From positions 434,001 to 498,000 of the forward strand of contig NBAZ01000001.1 in NCBI GenBank assembly GCA_002794735.1: a DNA stretch of 64,000 nt, given 5' to 3'. The notes under the pieces are model-generated. The model was not told the origin of the DNA. It worked only from the letters and a program-made list of their open reading frames with translations, and did not search any database. The position numbers and the translations under genes are program-made. The DNA is from Pyrrhoderma lamaoense (lineage: Eukaryota > Basidiomycota > Agaricomycetes > Hymenochaetales > Hymenochaetaceae). Below, piece by piece: positions 47,967 through 59,480 of the stretch (the first letter of the stretch is position 1; each line of letters begins with the position of its first letter).

Positions 47967-50667
47967 TCATTCGAATAGTCCTAGGTCCTATTATCACGAT
48001 TATGTTCAATCACCGTGAACAAGCACACAATGGTTTTGAAGGACTTACCTTTTCTATTAACCTTCTTGCAATAGGATGGAACGACATCTTATTTTCTACA
48101 AATATCTGCTTTGTTTCATCTGGACTTGCCCTGTACGCCGCTCTTAAGACTGGTCTACAGAACTTCATCCGACCTTTGATAATACCCGATCCATCTTTAC
48201 CTACGACCCATCGTGCTGCTTCAGGGGCAAGAGCTTTTGACTCGGGAGTTGTCGGATCAAGAAGAGCAAGTCCGTAGTACCTGAATCGTAGTTCGGCGTT
48301 ACCAGACTCTGCAATGGAATACAGAGCTCCGATGTGTTTGAGATGTGACGGTGGGAGGGGTTTGAAAGACTGAAGGCGTTCAAGGAAGACGGCTAAACAG
48401 ATCAAAGTGGAATTCTCCGTTAAGAGAAGTTTTGTTAGGTAGTTAGATAGATAGTACCTTTCTGGTTTGAGTCGAATGCATCTAGATCTGTAGATTTGAA
48501 ATCAAGTGAATCGATATTTTTGTCTCTGGATGAATCCCATCTAGCAGCCAAACTATAAGCTTGTTCCGCCAACGTCAGATCATACTTCATCTCTACAGGT
48601 AGTGACATGCCCTCCCCAAAGAACCATGCCTATTCTGAAATGTCAGTTCTTCTAGACATAGCGAAGGCAATAGATCACTTACATCCCAGTCGATGGAGTC
48701 AAGTATTTTAACCTTCTCCTCTCCACCATGTGTCCTCCAGTATGAGTATAGGTGGTCTTTCCAGATCTTCGTATTTATACTTTTGCCCATAAAAGTATTG
48801 ACGTAGTCTCTAACGTAGGGAAGAAAAGCATCTAACCCGCCCAAAAGGCGTTCTTCATTGGCCACATTTATTAGTTCATTGTAAAGTACACTTAGATTCG
48901 CTTACCAAGATACAATAATAGATTGGCACCCTTCTCATATGGGATTGTACTATAGGCATCGTCTGGGTCTTCACCAATTTCAAAGTCGATGACAAGTCTT
49001 TGGTACTTTGGTCTATCGACATATACCTTCAAGTCGTCCTGAAGGGCTTTATATCCGATCAGAAATGAGAAGCCGCGATGAGCCGGAGTGTGAAGCTTCT
49101 CTTGTAAGACACGCTCAATATAGCTCGTCCACCCTTCGTTCAGCCAGAAATGAGAAGCGTCTTGGTGACTAATAGGGTCATAGAGTATGTGAGTTTGTAT
49201 ATATATCCTCATAAGAGTCAAGCTACACACGTTACACCGTTACCGAACCACGAATGCGTAAGCTCGTGTACGACAACATCAGTAAGTGTCCTATCTCCAG
49301 TCACCAGTGCTATACGGATGTATTCAGCTACATCAACTAGATCAACGAGTGAAGAATTCGACACTTACTGGGAGTTAAAAAGGTCAAGCAAGAGTTTTCC
49401 TGAGACACAATGATCAGATTGATATGGCATACCTAAAGGTGAGGAGAGAAACCTACCATCCCACCATATGGAAATGAAGGTGGTAAAACAAGTAGATCGT
49501 AAACACCAAATCTATATGGTACGACAATATCTTCTTCAGTTTTTAGATACATATTTGTATCCTCGCTGAATTCCCAGTATGCAGCATCGATAAGTTCTGG
49601 CTCTGCCCATATGCCACTAGACCAGTTCCTCCCTGCTTCTTTTGCGAATGGTTTATAACGTACATTACCAGAAGCAATTGCTATGAGATAAGATGGAATC
49701 GATGTCGGCTATTTTAGGTTAAGTTAGGGACCGGTGGCGAGGTGTAACATATACCCACCTGGTTATATGTATAAGTGACTACATCCTTCCCGATAGTCTT
49801 TCCATCGTGTGGAGGTCCAACCGAAGGGGGTGAAAGACGTACTGCAGACATAAGAACAGGGAGGACGGATTTCACATCTGCACTATAGGTCTGAAATTGT
49901 TATAAATCATCTTTAACCTAAACAATGATGCTGATTATATTCACTCACAATCTTGACTGATGGTGTGTCTTGAAGTAGAATTCAGCTATTGAATTCGTAA
50001 ATAGACAACGTCACTATATGCTTACCTTGCATAGGTGCAAGAGTTCTGGCATAGATAGGTTGACACTGGCTGAATAGATATGGGAACTTCTTTCCTTGAG
50101 TTTGTCTTCAAGAATAAGATGAGAAAATGACAGAGTTGTTTGTTCAAAAGAAAGAGACGTACTCTTTATCCAAGAATTGTAACGCAATAGCTGTACTACT
50201 TGTTGTATATGCTATTTTCACATCGACCTTTGTGCCTTTTGAGAAAGGTTTCTCAAATAATACGTGTAAAGCAGACCCCATTACAGGATGCCTTTCGCTT
50301 ATTTTGAACTAGGATAATTCTTATCAGGTTCATATTCCAGTTATGTACATGTACCACAAAAGATCATGCTCACTTTAGCTGAACTTCCATTGACCTCTGC
50401 ATAATCTATGTCCAAGTCCACGGTGTCGAATCTAAGATTAATTACAGAAGTACGCCGCGAAGAGGTTCAATGACTTTAGTACTTTACACCTTATGGCATA
50501 TAGTGAGATACGACTGACACGACTTCTTTCACTATGGCATCTTTAACAATCAATGAGTGCGTTGCTGCGCCTGATAAACGTTTGAGATCGAAATCTACAG
50601 TCCAATCTAGATGGACATGATTTGTCTCGATCGACAGATAGTTTGATTGGGTCGTAGGATCAGGCAT
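47967..50667 (-). CDS. LTA4H: Leukotriene-A4-hydrolase-type aminopeptidase (M1 family)
   Basis: M1-family zinc metallopeptidase of the LTA4 hydrolase / yeast LAP2 type, expected in the cytosol. The ATG at 50,667 begins MPDPTTQSNYLSIETNHVHL. Later exons encode the FPYGGM-ENSCLTFLTPS substrate loop across an intron, VVHELTHSWFGNG with the HEXXH zinc site (HELTH codons at 49,254-49,268), HFWLNEGWTSYIE with the third zinc ligand, and the catalytic PYEKGANLLLYLERLLGG across another intron. The C-terminal helical domain ends FHPIARRLIEK-DLGLFE; the last exon (47,967-47,987) is 21 nt. At least ten short exons are present, and every splice I checked restored a conserved block. I did not see a frame break. 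It is tail-to-tail with DBF2. Confidence 0.9.
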
Positions 50668-51034
50668 AGCGTTCGGTGTTTACTACAAGTCGCAGTTGAT
50701 AGAGTTGCACATGAGTTTAATTCTCAAATAGATATGAAGTTATTATGGTTATGTAATCGATGGATTATACGCTCTCACGGTGACGGTGGCTCAACAAGAG
50801 AGGATACTCTGCTGGATTCTTGTGGTTTCAATCCGTCTTAGAGCTCCGTAGAGCATTTGATCAGAAATTCATTGTTCTAATATATACATAGATCCAGATA
50901 CTACACGAAAACCAACAATAAGCTCCTTGATAATCCCTTTTATTGATTTAACGATACTTCACGATGTTCCTCTTAAGCAAGCCATTCACCCTTATGCATC
51001 AGTAGCATGAACTCATGAGCGGTGTACATCTGTA
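50668..51034. other. Upstream region of the aminopeptidase gene
   Basis: 367 bp between two - strand genes. It probably carries the aminopeptidase promoter and the 3' end of the neighbouring DUF6533 gene. Nothing further is recognised. Confidence 0.4.
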
Positions 51035-52778
51035 TCAGCTAAATAGCATAGTACTCTCGAGCCTCGCGTTAGTACTGATCATTGTACCGCCGTTGACACC
51101 ACGTTGCGCCGCCTCCTTCAAATGAAACATAAGCATACTTCCAATAATGCATGGAATAATTGCAGATGCGAGGATGCCTATCACGATTGATACAGCTTCC
51201 TCCGCCGGAAGGAGCCAGAAATTAATGATGTTTGTTATTGCTGGAATCATCACACTGTTAACAATGGGAGGTCATCAATGTGTGTCAGGGAATCATACAG
51301 CATCAGGTAGATGGTATGTAAGATACTCACGCAAAGAAAAATATCACTTGATCTTTGAGTAAGACAGTAACCAGCTCCATTCCCTTGAATTTCCATCCCG
51401 ACTCTTTATAAATGATGGCAGACTGATACAGGGCGGCACATAGTAATATAAACTCGAATACAAGGTTAGACGTCCATGAGATCATCTGTATAGCTGGGGA
51501 CACGTCGCTATCAGTTCCGCAGAATACGTATCCATCTATACCACCAATTGCAACTGGAGAGTTATCAGAGCAGATAAAGGAACGAACAGTGGGGATGAAC
51601 ATACCCTGCTCTTTAATTGTAGAGAATACAAAGTCAAACAAGATAAGGGACACGTTAACACCAAATAAGCCATGCAGGACGATGCTCAGCTTCTTGTCTA
51701 TACAGAAATGTGTTATCAGTGCCAGGTGCTTCGGAACTCTGCAGACCTACTTTGAGAGTACAAGGCAAGGACACGGAGCATGAGAATATCTAGATGAGAC
51801 CTTTGTATCAGGTATCACTCATGCGTATTTAGTAAGAATCCACATTACAATTTACAGATATGGAAGTAAGGTAAGCTGTTATGTTGAACTTTCAGCTCGT
51901 CCGCACTACTGTTTCTCAGGAACTAGTTTCATGTTACCATACCTGAAACATGCTGTCCCCAGAGCGCAGCGTTGCCTAACCAGATAATATTTGGAACCAA
52001 GCCAATTTATTGGCATCAGTGGATTTAGAACTTGGTGTTATATGAGTTGCTCCACGACTTACACCTGAACAGTGCAAGATTCAACCATTACGAGTAAATG
52101 TTAGCGCCATGATGACCGGAAGTAACTCAAGCCAAAGATACAAATAACCTACAGCTCCAAGGTTGCGTGATATGTTAATTCTAAGTATGCATAACAATAT
52201 TGTTACCGATTAGCCACGGCCAACTTGAAGAGTGATTTCCAACTCACCCCATATTGGAAATAACGCAGATAAGAGGCCCATATAACGATTCTGCATACAT
52301 CCACATATGGATAGTCATTAGTCAACTTATATCCTCATATTGAGATTATTAATGGACACGGACAATGAAAAATATTATACTTGAAACCTGACGGGGGTTG
52401 TCTTTCCAGTATGAAGAATTAAGTATGAATTTAAGAGCTTGAGTTTTTCATAGCCCTTACCCAGATACATTTCGACTAAGAGCATAGTTTCAATCAAAAT
52501 GTAAGCATATGGTTCTACAGCAGAAACTCGTACTTCTCTGTCCAGAGTAGTAACTACATAGGGGTGGAATGAGGGTTAATATAAAAAGGATTGAAAGGAT
52601 TACTGCAATAATTGAAAAGGGACTTACTTATACTATAAAATAGAGCGACAGCGAGAGCCATATTGGTGTAGATACTTATTCTATACTGGGACATAAGTAG
52701 GACAGCATATTCTGCAGGGATTGGTTCAACATCAGAGCTCTGACGCCGTAGTAACAGATTAGTGGTCATAGAATCCAT
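51035..52778 (-). CDS. DUF6533-type multi-pass membrane protein
   Basis: Agaricomycete-type membrane protein of unknown function. The ATG is at 52,778 (MDSMTTNLLLRRQSS). Exon 1 is 52634-52778 and exon 2 is 52461-52553. Joined, they give ALFYITTLDREVR...LLVEMYL, followed in the next exon by RYMGLLSALFPIWG. This matches the Y-x-x-L-x-T-L-D-R-E-V and R-Y pattern of DUF6533. Further exons contain hydrophobic segments (VSLILFDFVFSTI, NLVFEFILLCAALYQSAIIY, IPAITNIINFWLL, VIGILASAIIPCIIGSMLMFHL), so about seven membrane helices are likely. The C-terminus after the last helix is short and polar, ending LESTMLFS. The phase at the exon 2 to exon 3 join does not fit simply, so either the border is wrong or a base is missing. 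Confidence 0.7.
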
Positions 52779-53327
52779 GATAGTAAACAAGAAGGAAGGG
52801 ACACAGAGGCTACAGAGTAGGAGGTAATTTTCTGCATGTTAAATGAACGGCAAAAGCGAATCTCCTAATTTAAGAAAGCGCTCAAAAACAAATAATTTTC
52901 TGATAGGCAACAAGCTCTGATAGCGAGAATGATGGGATTGCCTCAGGTACACGGGATATTTCAACCCAGTAAAAGTAGTAGTTTTACGTTATTTTAAGAT
53001 TGGGGTAAAACGGAGTTCATAAGCTTACGTAGCAGATCATAAGATTGAGAATTCAGATTGATACCCGTCAACCTATAGACTGGCAACAACATATTTAAGA
53101 AAAAGCTCGAAACTGTTTCAGACTTTATTCCTCATGTGTACGTAAGAGCATTGATAAGATGCTATAGACATCGACGTATATGAGCTCCAATTATATTCTG
53201 GTAGTGAGATCTCCAAGATACGTGTACATGTATACCCACAATCATTAGGGCTAAACTTGAAGCTGAAGATGAAAGGAATGCTCGTGGTAGCGAGCCATCA
53301 CACAGCTGTCTGTACAAGAGTGTCTAT
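52779..53327. other. Intergenic, no supported feature
   Basis: 549 bp upstream of the DUF6533 gene and downstream of the ArfGAP stop. Only short frames are present. Confidence 0.4.
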
Positions 53328-54730
53328 CTACTTCAAGCTACCCCAAATATCGCCAAAGACGTCATCTTTTTTCTGTGCCGACACGGTTGATGTAGTCGAA
53401 ACATTAGAGATACCGCCGAAGGAACCAAATAAGTCATTGGATTCAGTGTTTGCATTGGAAGGGGAGCTCCAAACACTTTGTGTCTCGAAGAGACTTTGAG
53501 GATTTGCTGCAGATGAATTTGTAATTGTTGGAGCACCCCAGGCATTCTGAGCTGGTTGTGTAGTAGGATTCCAACCTGATTGAGCTCCCCACATTGCAGT
53601 ACCACTCGTACCCATCATAGAAGTAAGAGGTGGTTGTGTTGTGGCCTGATGAGGTTGTCCCCATTGCCCAAAACTATCTTGTGGAGTAGCAAATTGGCCA
53701 AAAGAGGTGGTTGCCGGAACAGCTGAGGTCGAGGGTGTGGAGAAGAGAGAAAGTATGTCATTTTTAACATCTTTTTTCGGTACCTGTTGTTGCTGTTGAG
53801 CAGTAGGGCTAGGGGCATGGAAATCGAGAGAGAATAGGTCATTTTGAGGAGCTTGTGGCTTAGGGGCAGGTTCAGGGACCTTCGGCTGACTCGTTGCGTT
53901 GGCTTGAACTGGTTGAGCAGGAGATGAACGACCTACAGTGGCAGCTGATAGTAAACGATGAGGCTGGGGTTGCTGTGTAGTATAAGGGGAAGTCGGGGTA
54001 GGAGATGTGATTGAAGGAGGTGTTAAAGCAGGGTTGGTTCTATTTCAGGGGCAGAAACAACGGGTTTAACAGGTTCTTCCGTAGCTCCTTCAAGTATCGA
54101 GGGATCGGACGGAGGGGAGCCTTCGCGAGCCCATCTATGAGACTCATACTTGGATCGAATGAATGAGTCCATTTTGCTGCCAGAATGTGATACGAAATTG
54201 AGTAAGGATCGAATATTAGTCTATAGTTTACGTACTGTTCTGGAGGAATATGTCCGGGACGAAGATGTGCCTCCCAATAAAGGTTCGCTCGATGGTTGCC
54301 CCATTTCTGGATTGACTGAATAAAGATATCAATCAGTAATATAGATCATAGTTGTGTTGTCTAGTAAGATTCACATACTTCCATTTGCTCCGGAGTCCAT
54401 GTATCGAGATCCACAGACTTTACCTTGCTGATATGTGTACCCATACTACGATGTACACCGGAGCATTTAATGCAGACAAACACACCACTAAGTGTGCACA
54501 AAACAGTAAACCATATTGGAAGATACATATACGTACATAGAACACTTACAGGTTCCAAGATGCCCACCGAGCATCTATAAATTCCAGTATTAGTGCTAAG
54601 AGGAAAGGAGAGAAGGAAGATACGAACCATTCTTCTTACAGTCAGCACACATTTTATTTGCTGGCTCTTTCACTAGCTCCCGTAGCATACGAGTATGCTT
54701 CTCTGTTGTAGCCCTGTCTTGTTTATACAT
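53328..54730 (-). CDS. AGE2: ArfGAP (AGE2/SMAP type) with N/Q/S/T/P-rich tail
   Basis: GTPase-activating protein for Arf, acting in coat recycling at Golgi and endosomes. It starts at the ATG at 54,730 ([20 protein letters not shown]). The ArfGAP zinc finger is split over three exons: CADCKKN, then WASWNLG, then [23 protein letters not shown] with the catalytic arginine in GVHR. The domain continues with [17 protein letters not shown] and [10 protein letters not shown]. The tail of about 250 residues is rich in Q, T, P, S and ends [12 protein letters not shown], with repeated F/W-containing short motifs that could bind coat adaptors. One base appears lost near 54,042, where the frame of [12 protein letters not shown] must change to reach [12 protein letters not shown]. 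Its start is divergent from GET2. Confidence 0.87.
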
Positions 54731-54957
54731 CACTGTCTCCCTCGTGTGGAATGTCTATTGGTATGAAGTGAGAGGACTGAAGATCCGAGCTAGTTGCATG
54801 TGCATGTATCGACGTGACATTTTGTGTACCAGAAACGCGTGCACTCGAAATTCTTTGTTCTAACGTGTCTCTTAGATCTCCCTTTCGCCAGCGTACCCGG
54901 CAACTTCTGATTTCTTTCTAAGAGGACAAAGGACAAGGACGATCACACTCACAAAAT
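54731..54957. promoter_or_regulatory. Divergent promoter between ArfGAP and GET2
   Basis: 227 bp separate the two start codons. Both products act in membrane protein traffic, so shared control is possible, but the evidence is only positional. Confidence 0.4.
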
Positions 54958-56142
54958 ATGTCGTCTGTTGCTGCTCGTGAAGCTCGTAGGAAAGCTATTC
55001 TGAGTAGGGGTTCAGACCGACTTAGCAAACTTACTTCCTCTGCTCGTGGGGAGAATCACCCAGCGTATACAGACATCGGTGAGATTTATGGATCTATGAC
55101 ACATTATCTGGGATGAAGGATCTAACTAATAGCTATTTTCATGTTTTAAGATTCTCCTGTTCGTAAAGCTCCGACAACAGAAACCTTTGTAGGTGATGAG
55201 AGCATCATGCCAACCCCTCCGACTCGTGGTGATGACGGAATCACTTCTCTGCGAGAAGATACTGACAACAAATCTGGCCCTACCGCATGGTCAGTTGAAG
55301 AACAACAAGAGTTCATGAGAGCTCTGATGCACGCAGAAACTAATGGTGCTTCGAACTCGAGAGCAACACGTCAGCCATCTCTGCAAAATCAAACTGAATT
55401 AGAAGGTGACAATCCTATGGCAGCCATGTTCAATGCTCTTAATCACATGTCTGGAGGTCAAGTTCCTCCTGACCTTGGTTCTGGAGCAGGAGGTGTAGGG
55501 GGTGAACTTGCTGAAATGATGAAGATGATGGGTGCAGGTGATCAAGCGCCTCCCTCTATGGCGCAGATGCAACCTCCAACACCTCCATCATTATATTCTA
55601 AACTACGGCCATTAGTACATCTAATTGCATCATGGGTACTCCTTGCATTTTTTGCATTTTCTGTGGAACCTCAAGCATATTCTTCGCAACCCGGATCCCA
55701 ACACTTGAGTGTATGGGATCGTTGGGCAGAACTTGGTTGGAGAAGCGTAAAAGAGCCGTTTGGAATACAACCTGTCGTAAGTTTATAACTCTAGATTTTG
55801 TACTGCTAATGGAATTTTTCGTTTTTCTCTAGCCTTTCTTCTGGGCTTTTGTAACTTTACAGCTTGCATTACATTCTTTTCAAGTCTTTTCTGGAGCCGT
55901 ACGTCAACGTCTATTCAATATCAAGTTACCTTATTTTGCTAACATTAGGGCAGAATCCAATTCAACCTCCAGCATTAGTAGCCTTGGCTCTTCCACATCT
56001 ACCCTCTTTAGCACGTTCGGTAATTATCAACCTACTCACTTATGGCCGTATGTTGAGCATGCTGCTTGACGACTTAGCAGTTCTTATTTTCGGAGTTGGG
56101 TTATTGATATGGATTTCTAGCTGGGTTACCGGAGGAAAATAG
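54958..56142 (+). CDS. GET2: GET complex receptor subunit GET2 (tail-anchored protein insertion)
   Basis: ER-membrane receptor subunit that, with GET1, receives tail-anchored proteins from the GET3 ATPase. Exons: 54958-55078, 55151-55776, 55833-55898, 55954-56142, phases matching, 333 residues. The N-terminus has the basic GET3-binding motif (AREARRKAILSRGSDRLSKL). A long polar region with EMMKMMGAG follows. Three hydrophobic segments lie near the C-terminus (LVHLIASWVLLAFFAFSV, PFFWAFVTLQLALHSFQVF, LAVLIFGVGLLIWISSWV). Exon 4 needs the acceptor GGGCAG, three bases beyond an earlier ATTAG; only this choice keeps frame. No frame break is seen. Confidence 0.82.
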
Positions 56143-56610
56143 TTGTTCGTCTGCCTCTTTATTCTCTATATTAGCATGTATGTTATTTTGTGTCTGTGAC
56201 TATGCATATCTTTGATCTCTACTCACCGTACATATAAACTTCAAACAAACAAAAATAATCGAGTGAGTGATCCGTGATAATAAGCAAGTTGAATAATAGT
56301 TTCTTAGTTTACAGCTAAAGTTCTTTTCCCTCTTCTAAATGTAAAAATACCAACTATTATATATGGTGCATGGACAAGTTCATAAACATAGTAATCAACT
56401 TTCTCCTTACAAAATTGTTTTAGTCCGACCTTCATCCTGCTTTGATTGTTCCCCATATGAGATCGACAATTTACTGAACTGAGTTTCATAACATATCTTA
56501 GTCAAAGATTACGCCATTTCATTCTATAAGATTACTGAGCTGAGAAACCCTAAAATTACGATACAAGAATAAGTTTCCTAATATTGTCAGCCATACCTCA
56601 ACAGATCCAA
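56143..56610. other. Convergent intergenic region
   Basis: 468 bp between the stops of GET2 (+) and the mitochondrial ribosomal protein gene (-). No gene is seen. Confidence 0.4.
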
Positions 56611-57280
56611 CTATGGTAAAGCAGCTGCGATGCCCTCCTTCGCAGTAGTTTGCGGAGCTTGTCTAGGATGAGTGACATGTATCTTTTCCCTAGGGATGAC
56701 TGGCTCATTTCCAGCTGCAGCACGTTCCAACTTGTAGGTCTGCCATCGTTCCCCTCCTGCGACATTCATAAGTTCTTCAAATATGGAAATTGAATGTTTT
56801 GAAGTCATATCAAGCTTCTTGGTGCTACCGTTTTCTTTGATAGATTAACCATGTAAGTATTATTAATATGATTTTAGTGGAGAAACGACGAGAGCACATA
56901 CTATATTCTAGTTCTAACTCCGTTTTCCAGAGCTCGCCCCATTTAATTTGAGGCTTGTCCACCTTCTTGACAGTGATTTTAAGGTCTGGGTTCGCGTATT
57001 GTATCCTCGGTAACTCTTCCTTAATGAAGTGTCTAATTCAGAAAATGTTAGTCATTTTTCATATTGAGTCGAGTTGAATGACAGTTCTCTGTCTCAGATT
57101 GGAAAGTAGAATAGCACCAATGACAATGGTAGATACATACCTAGCTCCGAAGTGTTCATTCTTAGTAGCACACGAAAGACTGATTGATGTTAGCCCTGGG
57201 AGAACGGGCCTAGGTTCTCTGTTCAAATTTTTGAGTATTTGTGAGAGGCGCGAAGGGCCCGGTATAGGTTTTGCAGGCAT
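56611..57280 (-). CDS. Mitochondrial ribosomal protein, L51/S25/CI-B8 domain
   Basis: Three exons, 57141-57280, 56902-57032 and 56611-56834, give 164 residues with matching phases. The middle exon carries the thioredoxin-like L51/S25/CI-B8 fold signature: KNEHFGARHFIKEELPRIQY followed by ANPDLKITVKK. It resembles the yeast MRP49 (mL61) type more than the longer mL43 type. The N-terminus is basic (MPAKPIPGPSRLSQILKNL), compatible with mitochondrial import. A C-terminal extension of about 60 residues (ERWQTYKLERAAAG...) is present. Other members of this domain family, including mS25 or a complex I subunit, cannot be excluded without a search. Confidence 0.75.
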
Positions 57281-57510
57281 TCCGAGAAGTTCTAGGAGAA
57301 AAAGTAGCTACTCAACGCTAACAACGTCGGTGTCCTAAGTCACGGACGGCCGGGATTAGAAAAGAATATGTCGCGTGTCGATCATCACTTTTGCCTCAAA
57401 TAAGAACTCAACCTATAAGGACATGTAGTACAGTAGTATGTACAGTAACACGAAGAAACGAGCCACCTATCCTTGTTATTGACCACAACAACAAGGGAGT
57501 AAACTTGGAA
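57281..57510. promoter_or_regulatory. Divergent promoter between ribosomal protein and SWC2 genes
   Basis: 230 bp between the two start codons, presumably shared control. No motif is called with confidence. Confidence 0.35.
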
Positions 57511-59161
57511 ATGTCGGAAGATGAGGGAGAATCACTTGCGAGACGGCGCTCCCGGAGAAGTACCGCTGGGAATCGGTGTGTATATTATCAGCACATTTCT
57601 TCTCTAAATACTTATAATCCAATCGCTTTGGTACAACAAATCAGTATGGAGGCGGCTCTTGCAGAGTTTGAAGCAATGAACACTGTCATTGATATGGAGA
57701 TGGACGATGACAAGGACTTCAGCGACAAAGCTGGCACGTGGCACGCATTGCCTACTCAATCTGAACTTGCAAGTTATATACTAATGCTCGATTATTAATG
57801 AACAGATGAAGAAGAAATATTCGACTCAGACTTTGAGAGTACTGATGAGGAAGCTGCTCAAGAAGATGGATCTACTATTGAGAAAGAACTGCTTGCTGAA
57901 GAAAGACAGGCCCGAAGAGTAAATTCTGATTTCAAATCTTATCATTTGTGACAACTATCAGTTAAATCTGATTTCTATCAAACTAGTCAGAACGGCAACG
58001 CACGGCCAAAGCTACCGAAGCAGCTCTCTCAAAGCAACGAGCACGTATCAATGGGACTGTTTCAGGACCCTCCACAAGTAAAAATGATACTGTAAAGAAA
58101 AGAGTTTCTCGAAACAATCGGCGTGTATCTATGGGTACCGTAGTTGACGCTGAAACAGGCCAAGCGATCTCGGCGGCTCGAAAAAGCCGACGGAAAAGTA
58201 CGATGCAAAGCTCAGAAAGCCTAGCCTCTCGCTTGAAAGACGCTGAAGAACAGAGAGTACGTTACCATTATCACAATCAAAATTAAAAAAGCCACCGTTT
58301 CCAGTTTCCTGTTCTGACGGTTAGTCTTTTTTTTTTATGTTCATCTTGTTACGCTTGTAGGCTACACTACCGAAACGAGTCAGGGAAGCTGCACATACGT
58401 ATACCCAGGCTGAGCTAATTGCCCGTGCTCTTGATACTGAGGAAGGGAACATAGCAGACCATCGAAATTATCTTGCACAAGAAGAGGAAAAACGAAGGCG
58501 TGTTAAGGTTGTTAGACAGACCCTTCAAGGTCCAATTCTGCGCTGGGTAAGCCGTGTAGAGGACGAGGTTAAAGAGCCTGAGGTGTCTTCGCATCCTACG
58601 ACTCCAAGTGCCATCCTTCAGCTAGCGAGGCAGAAACTTGGGGCTGCTATATCGCAGAGCGGATTAAGTTCGGGTTATCCATTTTCACCTTCTCTAGATG
58701 AAGCCTCAAACTCAACCCATAAACAAATAACTGAAGCCTCAAAAGTAAAAGTGAGCAAAAATTATCTAATTTACGAACTAGATCAACAAGATGGCCTGCC
58801 CAAACCGGATTGGAGCCAGACTATGTCTACTATCTTTGGAACTCATGTCAACTGGGACGAAGTAAAAGTATACACTGGAAAGCACCGGCCACTATGTACG
58901 TCTTTGCTCCAACTTTTCTGGATAGTTACACTCATACTCTTGACTTCTCTTATAGCTAGGCCAGTTGTGAAATGCCCCCTTACGGGTCGACCAGCAATTT
59001 ATCGAGATCCACGAACAGGTGTTCCCTATGCAAATGCTGAAGCCTATCAAACATTAACGAAGATCATTGCCCATGAGTATATATGGAATGAGGCATTACA
59101 TTGTTATACTACAAGTGAGAAATCTATGCAAATCGAGGAGGATGTTGATGACGATAAGTGA
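57511..59161 (+). CDS. SWC2: SWR1-complex subunit VPS72/SWC2 (YL1 family)
   Basis: Histone H2A.Z-binding subunit of the SWR1 chromatin remodeller, in the nucleus. Exons: 57511-57575, 57645-57733, 57806-57918, 57987-58256, 58361-58895, 58956-59161, giving 425 residues. The N-terminus MSEDEGESLARRRSRRSTAGNR is followed by an acidic stretch (EEEIFDSDFESTDEE). Then come basic helices and the C-terminal YL1_C domain (RPVVKCPLTGRPAIYRDPR, then TGVPYANAEAYQTL). The join of exon 2 to exon 3 (KA to DEEE) requires a GC donor at 57,734 (GCACGT) with a normal CAG acceptor; no GT donor keeps frame. This is either a GC-AG intron or a base error at the donor. Confidence 0.9.
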
Positions 59162-59480
59162 ACCCTGAAACATAGTCGTTTACTGTGATTCGGGTACAAG
59201 TTTTGTTTATCATAATATCAATGGGTATCATATATGTACATGTGCACATGTAAACAGTACTCATAATCCGTCAAACGTTTGTGGATCATCCACTGGTATA
59301 TGTGCGGATAAGTACAAATTATTGAACAACAATAGGTTTCAGACAAGTACAACATACTTAGTTCTATTCTAGGGTGTCTCAAATCAGAAAGCTCAGCGAC
59401 ATTAGTGGAAATTGCTGTCAGTAGGGGTAATTCAGAAGTTCATCTAAAGACGTCACATCAGAGCCCACATTTATTAAAAA
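59162..59480. other. Convergent intergenic region
   Basis: 319 bp between the stops of SWC2 (+) and MSH4 (-). It includes a palindromic stretch (tatatgtacatgtgcacatg, about 59,230-59,249). No gene is seen. Confidence 0.45.

Noticed and set aside
52779..53327. CRISPR or tandem repeat arrays anywhere in the window
   Set aside because: No regularly spaced repeats were found, and the genome is clearly eukaryotic.
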